From positions 1,364,001-1,428,000 of the forward strand of contig NZ_JAYEER010000004.1 of NCBI RefSeq assembly GCF_034653355.1: a stretch of DNA of 64,000 bases, read 5' to 3'. The stretch is from Nitrospirillum sp034653355. Lineage in GTDB: Bacteria > Pseudomonadota > Alphaproteobacteria > Azospirillales > Azospirillaceae. Every line of letters starts with the position of its first letter. Positions within the stretch are counted from its first letter, which is position 1. The notes under the pieces are model-generated. The model saw only the letters and a program-made list of their open reading frames with translations, did no database searches and was not told the DNA's origin. The position numbers were made by a program, and so were the translations under genes. Positions 34,600-42,673 of this stretch are shown here, piece after piece.

Positions 34600-35722
34600 G
34601 ATCACCCTCATAATAAGCAAGACCATAGTTTTTGGCAGCCTCAACATTCGCTATCCTATTGGCTGTATCACTAGGATATCCAAGCTCATTCATCAAATAT
34701 TTTACTCTGTCATCTTGATATTTTATCACATTTTCATAACTATCAGATCGGCGCGTCTGTTTTGTTTTTAGGAACATGAACTGTTTGTCGCCACTTTGAA
34801 CAAGGGAGAAATTGATCGGGTTGTCGAGAAGAACCTGCGTATCGCCGCCGCTGAATGATACCCCCACCCTTCCATCGTCATACGGGTGGGTATGGGTTGT
34901 TCCGAGAAGGCTGTAATGTGTCGGGTCCTTGACCTGAAGGTCTGGCCTGAAATCCCGACAAGTGACACCCTTCCCGTCCTTGTTCTGAAATTCCAGTGCT
35001 CCATCTTGCCGGGCCACCACAGTGGCGCCGTGCTCCCTGACCTTTTCGCCTGTTTCTAAACACCGCGGCGCATTTGGCTGTGACAGAGGCGCCAAGCTTT
35101 CCTGCCAAAGCGAATTGTTCGCCTGCTCAATGTCATCGGCGAATCTGAACACCGGCGGGGCGTGATACGGGTTCGCTGGAATGGCGAAATCGGACGCGGT
35201 CGAAACAGGCGGAAGCGCCTGTGCTTTGGGAATGTCCGCGTCCCTCTTCTTCGGCTTGGTTGCCGCTTCCCGCCCGCTCGACGCGGCTGGCTTTGCCTCG
35301 ACCGGCCCACCCGCCTCCCGCTCCCCACCCTCGCCGTCCGCCCAGCGCCCATGCCAGTCGCGGGGTTGGTCGGGGCTGTACTTCGCCAGATTGTCATTGG
35401 CCCGGGCAAGGCGAACGGCGGCATCCCAGTCCAGTTCCGGCAGGCGCAAGTGCACCGCACGGATCATGGCCTGAACCAGGTCGCCCCGGTTCAGCGCGTC
35501 GGCGATCTTAACCAAACTGGGCAGCACGGCGGCGTGCGGCCCGATGCCGGCATAGGCACGCTTCAGGAGAACCGACACCTCCGCCACCGGGCGGGCCTGG
35601 AAGCCGCCGGCGCCCTTGGCCAGCAGGGGCACACCGGCCAGGGCGAGACCTTCCGCCGTGCAACTGACGCCCAGGCCACCCGGGCCGTTGCTCAGGCGGT
35701 ACCGACGTTGCCAACCATCCAT
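34562..35722 (-). CDS. Modular toxin-like protein 1 with JAMM/JAB-like C-terminus
   Basis: A 386-aa protein. Residues 1-130 form a domain shared with the protein at 38597-39538 (MDGWQRRYRLSNGPGG start, ELDWDAAVRLARANDNLAKY, then PDQPRDWHGRWADG). Residues 131-190 are a Lys/Pro/Ala-rich linker. The C-terminal ~190 residues contain TTHTHP (H277, H279) and SFSGGD (S291, D294). This approximates the JAMM/JAB zinc motif HxH-x(n)-SxxD seen in some polymorphic-toxin tips and in DUF4329-like domains. No signal peptide, PAAR or Rhs repeats are seen. ATG 35722 follows GGGAGAGCGAGC. The upstream ATG 35773 lies inside the promoter and is rejected. The C-terminal part is visibly more AT-rich than the N-terminal part. 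Confidence 0.7.
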   Translation of the reverse strand: MDGWQRRYRLSNGPGGLGVSCTAEGLALAGVPLLAKGAGGFQARPVAEVSVLLKRAYAGIGPHAAVLPSLVKIADALNRGDLVQAMIRAVHLRLPELDWDAAVRLARANDNLAKYSPDQPRDWHGRWADGEGGEREAGGPVEAKPAASSGREAATKPKKRDADIPKAQALPPVSTASDFAIPANPYHAPPVFRFADDIEQANNSLWQESLAPLSQPNAPRCLETGEKVREHGATVVARQDGALEFQNKDGKGVTCRDFRPDLQVKDPTHYSLLGTTHTHPYDDGRVGVSFSGGDTQVLLDNPINFSLVQSGDKQFMFLKTKQTRRSDSYENVIKYQDDRVKYLMNELGYPSDTANRIANVEAAKNYGLAYYEGDHGVLRRIYPEVR

Positions 35723-35778
35723 GCTCGCTCTCCCGGTTGATGGAAAAGCATCGTATGTTCCTATTTTGTTCATGTCAA
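35333..35778 (-). repeat. Copy 1 of the duplicated promoter plus N-terminal module
   Basis: This segment and 39140-39594 are diverged direct repeats covering promoter, leader and about 130 codons. Similarity stops just after the PDQPRD linker. The break marks the junction between the common module and the exchangeable C-terminal region. Confidence 0.8.
35750..35778 (-). promoter_or_regulatory. Sigma-70-like promoter of modular gene 1
   Basis: On the minus strand, TTGACA (35778-35773), a 17-nt spacer and TACGAT (35755-35750). The leader to ATG 35722 is about 20 nt and ends in GGGAGAGCGAGC. The same arrangement precedes the gene at 39538. Confidence 0.75.
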
Positions 35779-35812
35779 CCAGTGCGCGAGCGGACCGGAG
35801 AAAAACCGCCCG

Positions 35813-36681
35813 TCACGCCGCCGGTGGCAGCGCCATCTCCGCAGCCGCTTTGGCACGGATGGCATCGGACATCTCGGTCAGGAAGCGGCGGTCGCGCGCC
35901 TTCCTTTCCAGGATGACGAACTCCAGGGCGCCCAGGGACGGCAGGCGGGGATCGGGCGCACAGGCCTGCACGCCGGCCGGCAGCAAGCGGCTGGAATGGG
36001 CCATCATGCCCACCCCCATGGACGTGGCCGCCGCCAGGCCGTTCAGGTCGCCGCTGGTGCAGGCGATGCGCCAGGGCACGGCCGCCCGCTCCAGCGCCGT
36101 CAGGGCCATGAAACGGGTGATGCTGGGCGGTGGGTACAGCACCAGTTGCGCCTCGTCATGGCGAAACACCGGCTCCGCCGTGGCCGAGGCCCACACCACC
36201 TGGTCGCGGAACACCAGTTCCCCCGGTCGCCGTCCGGCCAGCGCTTGCACAGCACCATGTCCAGGGCGCCGTCGTCGAACATCTCCGTCAGCGTGCGGCT
36301 GAGGGCGATGGTGAAGTCCAAATCCACCTCGGGATGGCCGGCCATGAAGCAGCGGATGATGTCGCGCACCCAGCCCATGGCCAGATCCTCGCAGGCGCCG
36401 AAACGGAACAGCTGGCGCTTGGTCGACTGGGTGAAATGGCGCTTCGCCCGCTCGTTCACCTCCAGGATGGAACGGGCGAATTCCAGCATGGCGCGGCCAT
36501 GCTCGGTCAGGGCGTTGGAATGGGTGTCGCGCTGGAACAGGCGCTGGCCGGCGAACTGCTCCAACCGCTTCACATGCTCACTGACGCTGGATTGCGACAG
36601 GCCCAGCTGGCGCCCCGCCTCCGAAAAGCTCTTCACCTCGGTGATTGCGACAAATGTACGCAGGTGAAGGGGGTCCAGCAT
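35813..36681 (-). CDS. LysR-family regulator, frame broken in the middle
   Basis: The N-terminus MLDPLHLRTFVAITEVKSFSEAGRQLGLSQSSVSEHVKRLE is a classic LysR HTH. The ligand domain starts about residue 90. The frame breaks after LCKRWPDGD at a C5 run (36220-36224), and continues as GELVFRDQVVWASATAEPVF to 35813. One added base gives 290 codons (289 aa), normal for LysR. It is divergent from the bicupin gene at 36818 and probably regulates it. An 8-bp direct repeat GCGAATAC (36762, 36783) lies in the shared control region. Confidence 0.87.
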
Positions 36682-36817
36682 GGCGCCTCATCGGGATTTT
36701 CGATCACCGTTATCTAATCATCAGAATTCCGATTTACCGCTCCCAAGTCAATAGTGAGGTCGCGAATACAAATCATCGCCTGGCGAATACCGGGCGTATG
36801 GTAACGGGAGGATATTG

Positions 36818-38008
36818 ATGTCTACGAACCGGCGCGGTTTTCTGGGCGCCGCGGCCTTGGGCGCCAGCGGCATGGTGACGTTCCGCAGCGTGGCGGAGGC
36901 GGCGGACAAGTTCATGGCCAAACCCGGCGACGGCGGCTTCGGCCGCAACGCCGTGCCCCTGCCCCCGGGCGACACCGTGGCCTACCACGACCCGCAGGAC
37001 GTGGGCGCCATGCCCGACTTCAAGTTCTCGCTGGACGGCAACAAGCCCAAGGTGACGACGGGCGGCTGGGCCAAAGAGGCCACCGTCCACCAGTTCCCCA
37101 TATCCAAGGGCATCGCCGGCGTGCACATGTTCCTGCAGCCCGGCGCCTCGCGCGAGTTGCACTGGCACGCCATCGCGGCGGAATGGGCCTTTGTCATCGA
37201 GGGCCGCTGCCAGACGGTGGTGATCGATCCCTCCGGCGCCAGCGAGATCAACAATTTCGAGCCGGGCGACCTGTGGTACTTCGCCAAGGGTCACGGCCAT
37301 TCCATCCAGTGCATCGGCGATAAGCCCTGCCACTTCATTCTGTCCTTCGACAACGGCGCCTTTTCCGAGCACGGCACCTTTTCCATCACCGACTGGGTGG
37401 ACGTGACGCCCAAGGAAATGCTGGCCCTGAATTTCGGTCTGCCCAAGGACGTGTTCGACGCCTTCCCCAAGGGCGAGACCTACATCCAGTCCGGCCCCAT
37501 CGTGCACGCGGCCGATGCGTTGGAGGCCCCCTGGCCCAAGGAATCCACCCACAAGTTCCGCCTGCTGAAGGACCCCAAGGCGGCGCGCGACTTCGACGGC
37601 GGCACCTTCCGCCTGGCTACGGTGGATGAGTTCCCCGCCTCCCACACCATGTCGGGCGGCTACATGACCCTGAAGCCCGGCGGCATCCGCAAGCTGCACT
37701 GGAACGTCAACGCCAACGAATGGCACTACTACCTGCGCGGCCGGGCCCAGGTGGCCCTGTTCGGCTCCGGCGGGCGCGGCAAGGTGGCGGAGTTCGGCCC
37801 CGGCGACGTCGCCTACATCCCCATGGGCTTCGGCCACGCCATCCAGAACGTGGGCACCGAGGACGTGGAGATGATCCAGACCTGGGACAACGGCAAGTTC
37901 GAGGAGATCGACCTGGACAAATGGGTCCAGTCCAGCCCGCGCTACCTGCTGTCCAACAACTTCACCGGCGTGCCGGACAAGACGCTGGGCCGCATGAAGC
38001 AGACCTGA
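36818..38008 (+). CDS. Oxalate decarboxylase-like bicupin
   Basis: A 396-aa two-cupin protein with a Tat signal (NRRGFLGAAALGASG). Cupin 1 has the Mn site of oxalate decarboxylase intact (LHWHAIAAEW, GHGHSIQ) and a lid FSEHGTF comparable to the SENST loop with its catalytic Glu. Cupin 2 reads LHWNVNANEWHYY, so the second His of the usual HWH is Asn, and the later FGHAIQ His remains. The activity could be decarboxylation of oxalate or of a related acid. ATG 36818 follows GGGAGGATATTG. It is divergent from LysR and is followed by a strong terminator. Confidence 0.85.
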   Translation: MSTNRRGFLGAAALGASGMVTFRSVAEAADKFMAKPGDGGFGRNAVPLPPGDTVAYHDPQDVGAMPDFKFSLDGNKPKVTTGGWAKEATVHQFPISKGIAGVHMFLQPGASRELHWHAIAAEWAFVIEGRCQTVVIDPSGASEINNFEPGDLWYFAKGHGHSIQCIGDKPCHFILSFDNGAFSEHGTFSITDWVDVTPKEMLALNFGLPKDVFDAFPKGETYIQSGPIVHAADALEAPWPKESTHKFRLLKDPKAARDFDGGTFRLATVDEFPASHTMSGGYMTLKPGGIRKLHWNVNANEWHYYLRGRAQVALFGSGGRGKVAEFGPGDVAYIPMGFGHAIQNVGTEDVEMIQTWDNGKFEEIDLDKWVQSSPRYLLSNNFTGVPDKTLGRMKQT

Positions 38009-38039
38009 GGATCGCGAGCGTTACGGGACCATGTAAGGC

Positions 38040-38073
38040 GGTGCGGTTCCGATGGAGCCGCACCTTCTTCTTT
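38040..38073 (+). terminator. Rho-independent terminator after the bicupin gene
   Basis: GGTGCGGTTCC / GGAGCCGCACC forms an 11-bp stem with one G-T pair and a short loop, followed by TTCTTCTTT, about 30 nt after the stop codon. Confidence 0.85.
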
Positions 38074-38106
38074 GGAATAGATGGCAACAAACAAAAATCC
38101 CGCGTC

Positions 38107-38610
38107 TCAAGCGCATCCGACTTCCTCGGAGAATACAAACCAGCGGCCGAACGCTTTTATTGTCCAAGAATGCCCACTACAATTCCATGATCCAACGCTA
38201 ATTATTGCGACATTCCACATAGGCATAATGACAAAATTCGCAAAAATAAGAGGATATGGCGAACATTTTCTTGGGTTATCTAGAAATTCCACAGCACACT
38301 GCACATATCCATTTTCTTTCATTTCACTATATCTGTGGATGATCAATTTTGGATAGTGCTTCTTGAAGTATTCATTCACCTGATCATTGGCATCCGTTTC
38401 ATTTATTTCCAGGTAAAAATCACCTTCTCCGACGCCGTCGCCATCACCAAGATAACTCCAAAGGGCGCTCAAAGATGAGCGCTCAAGATCAATGGGATAC
38501 ACCATTGGGGAGAACCGCCACATAATAAACAAGCAGAGGAGCAGAGATAGAGACAGACCTGCCACGATCCTGCACACGGGTATGCGTCTCATTACGTCAA
38601 CGGCCCGCAT
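38107..38610 (-). CDS. Candidate immunity protein 2, membrane-anchored
   Basis: A 167-aa protein. ATG 38610 overlaps the 3' end of the second modular gene by 14 nt and has GGGGGTGGC just upstream. The N-terminus has MRRIPVCR followed by a hydrophobic helix (IVAGLSLSLLLCLFIMW), placing the rest outside the cytoplasm. The mature part has several Cys residues and acidic patches (YLGDGDGVGEGDFYLEINE). There is no recognised family. Low GC content and the toxin-overlapping position parallel the gene at 34126, but the two proteins are unrelated in sequence. Confidence 0.6.
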   Translation of the reverse strand: MRAVDVMRRIPVCRIVAGLSLSLLLCLFIMWRFSPMVYPIDLERSSLSALWSYLGDGDGVGEGDFYLEINETDANDQVNEYFKKHYPKLIIHRYSEMKENGYVQCAVEFLDNPRKCSPYPLIFANFVIMPMWNVAIISVGSWNCSGHSWTIKAFGRWFVFSEEVGCA

Positions 38611-39538
38611 TGCCACCCCCCATATGCTTGAGGGCATAGCTGTCCGCGCAGCACTCATTGTTCTTACATTGTCCGCCCTGTTGTTGATGCCCCCATTCGT
38701 GCAAAATGGTGAATCTCATTGTCTGTTCAGGTGTGGTTTTCCCGAGTCCAGGAATGTAAGTAGGCGCGGCCGCCGTTCGGAAAATTTGGCTGTAATTGCC
38801 CTTGGTGTATCCGCCAACGATTTTTCCATTATGCTCATCCGCGTCTTTTTTCGCTTCCTTCAGGGTGGAAAAAGGCAAGGCGCGATCCTCTGGCCGCAGA
38901 GAGCCAAACTGTGGAACTAATTCAAAATTGGGAAGTATTTTGTCCTCGAGGAATCCCTGCGTCGGCAAAAGCCCTTCATCCTGTAATTTCTTATATTCCT
39001 GGTTGAAAATCTCCTTCGCCTTACCCGGTGAGAGCAGATCTTTCTCTTGCACACTCAAAACGCCGCAAGCATGCGTCGCCGCTTGTGTCTGAGTGTTGGT
39101 CCGCAACGCGAAACCCGCTTGAGGCTTCGCCGCTCCCCCGCTGTCGGTCCAACACCCGTCACAGTCACGGGGCTGGTCGGGGCTGTACTTCGCCAGATTA
39201 TCGTTGGCCCGCGCCAGACGAACAGCGGCGTCCCAGTCCAACTCCGGCAGGCGCAGGTGTACGGCGCGGATCATGGCCTGGGCCAGGTCGCCCCGGTTCA
39301 GGGCGCAAGCAATCTTGGTGAGGCCGGGCAAGACGGCGGTCCCCGGCTCCGCGCCGGCATAGGCGCGCTTCAGCAAGGTTTCCACGTCCGCCGCCGGGCG
39401 GACGTGGAAACCGCCGGCGCCCTTGGCCATTAAGGGGACACCGGCCAGGGCCAGGCCCTCGGCCGTGCAACTGACACCCAGGCCGCCCGGGCCGCCCGGG
39501 CCGTTGCTCAGGCGATACCGACGCTGCCAACCATCCAT
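38597..39538 (-). CDS. Modular toxin-like protein 2 with HExxH C-terminus
   Basis: A 313-aa protein. Residues 1-133 are the same module as in the 34562-35722 product, with a PGGPGG insertion at 14-19 and the linker altered to PDQPRDCDGCWTDSGG. The C-terminal ~150 residues are unrelated to the first protein and end with TILHEWGHQQQGG (H280, E281, H284), then NECCADSYALKHM. This is a minimal zinc-metallopeptidase motif with E295 or D299 as possible third ligand. ATG 39538 follows AGGGAGAGCGAGC. The C-terminal coding part is AT-richer than the N-terminal part. Best reading: peptidase effector of a polymorphic toxin family. Confidence 0.7.
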   Translation of the reverse strand: MDGWQRRYRLSNGPGGPGGLGVSCTAEGLALAGVPLMAKGAGGFHVRPAADVETLLKRAYAGAEPGTAVLPGLTKIACALNRGDLAQAMIRAVHLRLPELDWDAAVRLARANDNLAKYSPDQPRDCDGCWTDSGGAAKPQAGFALRTNTQTQAATHACGVLSVQEKDLLSPGKAKEIFNQEYKKLQDEGLLPTQGFLEDKILPNFELVPQFGSLRPEDRALPFSTLKEAKKDADEHNGKIVGGYTKGNYSQIFRTAAAPTYIPGLGKTTPEQTMRFTILHEWGHQQQGGQCKNNECCADSYALKHMGGGNAGR

Positions 39539-39594
39539 GCTCGCTCTCCCTGTTGCTGGAAGAGCAGCCTACGTTCTGTTTTTGTTCTTGTCAA
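39140..39594 (-). repeat. Copy 2 of the duplicated promoter plus N-terminal module
   Basis: Direct-repeat partner of 35333-35778, in the same orientation and about 3.8 kb away. The conserved part runs from the promoter through codon ~133. Confidence 0.8.
39566..39594 (-). promoter_or_regulatory. Sigma-70-like promoter of modular gene 2
   Basis: On the minus strand, TTGACA (39594-39589), a 17-nt spacer and TAGGCT (39571-39566). Position and leader match the promoter at 35750-35778. Confidence 0.7.
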
Positions 39595-39672
39595 TCTAAA
39601 GGAGAAGGAGGCGGCTGTTCTCGCGTGTCGCCCCCTCTCCTCCTCCCGACGTTCCCCGCCCTGGAGCCGGGC

Positions 39673-40728
39673 TTATTTGCCCGCCGCGAACAGGTTCAGA
39701 CCCAGCGCCTCGGCGATGGATTGCGCCGCCAGCTGGCCGCGCACGCTGTTGCCGGCGGCGTCCAGGCGGGAGGAATAGATTCCAATGGCCAGCTTGCCGG
39801 GCGCCACTGCCAGGATGCCGCCGCCCACGCCACTCTTGCCCGGCATGCCCACCTTGAACAGCCACTCGCCCGAGGTGTTGTAGAGGCCGGCGGTGGCCAT
39901 GACGGCTAGCACGCGGGCGCTGGTGGCCGGGTCCACCACCGCCTTATGGCTCACCGGATTGGTGCCGCCGTTGGCCAGCGTGGCGCCCATGGTGGCCAGG
40001 TCCACGGCGCTGACGTTGTAGGAGCATTCGCGGGTGTAGAGGTCCACCGTCGCCGCCGGATCGGCGTACAGGTGGTCATAGCTTTGCAGCAGCAGGGCGA
40101 TGGCCTGGTTGTGCTGGTTGCCCGCCATTTCCGACTGGTAGACGTCCTGGTTCAGGGCCAGCGACCGCCCGGCGAAGGCGGAGGCCGTGTCCAGCACCGT
40201 CTTCCAGCGGGCGGTCAGATCGGCGCCGGGCACCAGGCTGGCGGCGGCGATGGCGCCGGCGTTGACCAGGGGATTGCCGGCCGGCGGGCTGCCCGTCAGC
40301 TTGTCGTTGTTCAGCTCGATGGCCAGGACGGAGTTGAAGGGCTGGCCCGTGGCGTTCACGCCGATCTTGGCCATCACCGCGTCCGGTCCCTGGTCCTTCA
40401 GCACGCGGGCCAGCGTGAAGACCTTGGCGATCGATTCCACGGGGAACTCCTGGCCCGCGTCGCCGGCCTTGAACACCCGGCCGTCCGCCGTGACCACGGC
40501 GATACCGAACAGCTTGGGATCGGCCTTGGCGAGATAGGGGATGTAGCTGGCGTTCTCCCCCTCCATCACGCCTTTGAACTTGGCGTAGGCTTGGTCCACC
40601 GCCTGCTGGATGGCCTTGTCGCCGGGCGGCGCCTCGCGCGCCGGCGCGGCGCCGGTGCCAAGCAAGGTCAGCGACAGCGCGACGGCGGCGCCCCAGGCGC
40701 GCGCCCGCTGGGTCAAACCGGACTTCAT
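39673..40728 (-). CDS. glsA: Glutaminase, exported
   Basis: A 351-aa serine-dependent glutaminase (beta-lactamase-like fold) converting glutamine to glutamate and ammonia. Conserved blocks are ESIAKVFTLARVL (active-site Ser/Lys), NPLVNAGAI, YTRECSYNV, MATAGLYNTSGEWLFKVGMPGKSGVGGGI. Unlike cytosolic forms it starts with a signal peptide (VALSLTLLGTGAAPAREA), so it acts in the periplasm or outside. ATG 40728 has GGGGGATC upstream. The longer open frame to 41313 is antisense to the Hsp70 gene and is rejected. Confidence 0.93.
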   Translation of the reverse strand: MKSGLTQRARAWGAAVALSLTLLGTGAAPAREAPPGDKAIQQAVDQAYAKFKGVMEGENASYIPYLAKADPKLFGIAVVTADGRVFKAGDAGQEFPVESIAKVFTLARVLKDQGPDAVMAKIGVNATGQPFNSVLAIELNNDKLTGSPPAGNPLVNAGAIAAASLVPGADLTARWKTVLDTASAFAGRSLALNQDVYQSEMAGNQHNQAIALLLQSYDHLYADPAATVDLYTRECSYNVSAVDLATMGATLANGGTNPVSHKAVVDPATSARVLAVMATAGLYNTSGEWLFKVGMPGKSGVGGGILAVAPGKLAIGIYSSRLDAAGNSVRGQLAAQSIAEALGLNLFAAGK

Positions 40729-40969
40729 CAAATGATCCCCCTCGTTCAGGCTGGCCGGCGTGCCGGCGCCGGTGTTTGGCGTCACTGTAGCGGGGGCGCC
40801 CGTCCGCCAAGAAGCCTTAATCGTGGGCGCATGAATCTTGGCCACATGATCTTGGCCGCATACTGGCATCCGCCCTTCCCCCTGGCCGTCCCGGCGGCTA
40901 GAACGGTGGCGGAATGATGCGTACTTCCGGGTGGCGCGGGGCGGTTGGTGTATCAGGAGGGTCGTTGGG

Positions 40970-42673
40970 TTGATCGTCGGCATCGATTTGGGCACCACCA
41001 ATTCCGCGGTGGCCGTCTGGCGGGACGGCAAGGCGGAACTGATCCCCAACAGCCTGGGCCACCGGCTGACCCCCTCGGCCGTCAGCCTGGATGACCAGGG
41101 CACGGTGCTGGTGGGCCTGCCGGCGCGCGAACGCCAGGCCACCCACCCAACCCTGACCGCCACCGCGTTCAAGCGCCTGATGGGCTCGCAGCGCGTCACC
41201 CGCCTGGGGAAGCGCGATTTCCTGCCGGAGGAGCTGTCGGCCCTGGTGCTGAAGGCCCTGAAGGCCGACGCGGAGGCCTGGCTGGGCCAACCGGTGACCG
41301 AGGCCGTCATCACCGTGCCCGCCTATTTCAACGACAAGCAGCGCAAGGCCACGCGCCGGGCGGGCGAGCTGGCCGGCCTGAAGGTGGAACGGCTGCTGAA
41401 CGAGCCCACGGCGGCGGCGCTGGCCTACGGCATCCACCAGCTGGAAGCGGAGACGCAGTTCCTGGTGTTCGACCTGGGCGGCGGCACCTTCGACGTGTCC
41501 ATCCTGGAGATCTTCGAGGGCGTGATCGAGGTGCGGGCCACCAGCGGCGACAATCGCCTGGGCGGCGAGGACTTCAACGAGCTGATCGTGGACGACCTGC
41601 GCCAGCGTTTCGCCGCCGACTGGGGCCGCGACACGCGTGACAGCGATGCCCTGTACCAGCGCCTGCGCGCCGCCGCCGAACGCGCCCGCCGCGCCTTGAG
41701 CGAGCAGGCCGCCACGCCGGTGCGCGTGGTGTGGAAGGACAAGACCTATGAGTACGAGCTGACGGCGGAGGCCTTCGAGGCCAAGGCCGAAGGCCTGTTG
41801 AACCGCCTGCGCGAGCCGGTGCTGCGCGCGCTGCGCGACGGCCAACTGGAGGCGCGGTCGCTGCGCGAGATCGTGCTGGTGGGCGGGGCCACGCGCATGC
41901 CGGCGGTGCGCCGCGCCGTCACCCGCATGTTTGGCCGCTTCCCCGCCCATTCCGTGCACCCGGACGAGGCGGTGGCGCTGGGCGCCGCCGTCCAGGCCGG
42001 CCTGAAGGGCCGCGACGCCGCCCTGAACGAAGTGGTCATCACCGACGTCTGCCCCTATTCCCTGGGCGTGGACGTGGCGGAGCGCAACCCCGACGGCAGC
42101 CTGCGCACCGGCATCTTCTCCCCCATCCTGGAGCGCAACACCGTCATCCCCGCCAGCCGGGTCAGCAGCTTCCACACCCTGCAGGCCAACCAGAAGGCGG
42201 TGACCTTCACCATCTACCAGGGGGAGTCGCGCGACGTTCAGGACAACGTCGCCCTGGGTCAGGTCAGCATCCCCGTGCCGCCCCGCCCGGCCGGGGCCGT
42301 CAAGGTGGACTGCCGCTTCACCTACGACATCAATGGCCTGCTGGAGGTGGACGTCCACGTCCCGGAGACGGGGGAGCAGCGCAATCTGGTCATCACCGAC
42401 GAGGAGGCCGCCAAGCCGGATGACCTGGAGGCCCGGCGCCAGGCGCTGGCGGCCCTGAAGGTCCACCCGCGCGACACCGAGGCCAACCGCGCCGTCCTGG
42501 CCCGCGCCAACCGCTGTTACGAGGACTTCCTGGGCGACAAGCGCGCCTATGTCGCCCACCTGCTGGCCCAGTTCGAAGGCATCCTGGAAGGCCAGGAGCC
42601 CCGCGCAATCGAGGCCGCCCGCCAATCCCTGAGCGAGGCGCTGGACCAGCTGGAAGGCGAGACCTACCTGTGA
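40970..42673 (+). CDS. hscC: HscC-like Hsp70 chaperone
   Basis: A 567-aa Hsp70-family protein shorter than DnaK, with VGIDLGTTNSAVAVW, NEPTAAALAYG, VFDLGGGTFDVSIL and VLVGGATRMPAVR in the ATPase domain, and a reduced substrate domain and lid. The size and truncated C-terminus match HscC. TTG 40970 is chosen because AGGAGG lies 9 nt upstream and it gives M-I-V-G-I-D, as in HscC. The GTG at 40931 is unlikely. Its stop overlaps the GTG of a J-like gene (GTGA), so chaperone and partner are co-translated. Confidence 0.9.
   Translation: MIVGIDLGTTNSAVAVWRDGKAELIPNSLGHRLTPSAVSLDDQGTVLVGLPARERQATHPTLTATAFKRLMGSQRVTRLGKRDFLPEELSALVLKALKADAEAWLGQPVTEAVITVPAYFNDKQRKATRRAGELAGLKVERLLNEPTAAALAYGIHQLEAETQFLVFDLGGGTFDVSILEIFEGVIEVRATSGDNRLGGEDFNELIVDDLRQRFAADWGRDTRDSDALYQRLRAAAERARRALSEQAATPVRVVWKDKTYEYELTAEAFEAKAEGLLNRLREPVLRALRDGQLEARSLREIVLVGGATRMPAVRRAVTRMFGRFPAHSVHPDEAVALGAAVQAGLKGRDAALNEVVITDVCPYSLGVDVAERNPDGSLRTGIFSPILERNTVIPASRVSSFHTLQANQKAVTFTIYQGESRDVQDNVALGQVSIPVPPRPAGAVKVDCRFTYDINGLLEVDVHVPETGEQRNLVITDEEAAKPDDLEARRQALAALKVHPRDTEANRAVLARANRCYEDFLGDKRAYVAHLLAQFEGILEGQEPRAIEAARQSLSEALDQLEGETYL

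Noticed and set aside
35723..35773. Upstream ATG giving an MNKIGTYDAF extension to modular protein 1
   Set aside because: It lies between the -35 and -10 boxes, and the paralogue starts at the MDGW codon with the same leader.
40898..42625. 575-codon open frame on the minus strand
   Set aside because: Antisense shadow of hscC.
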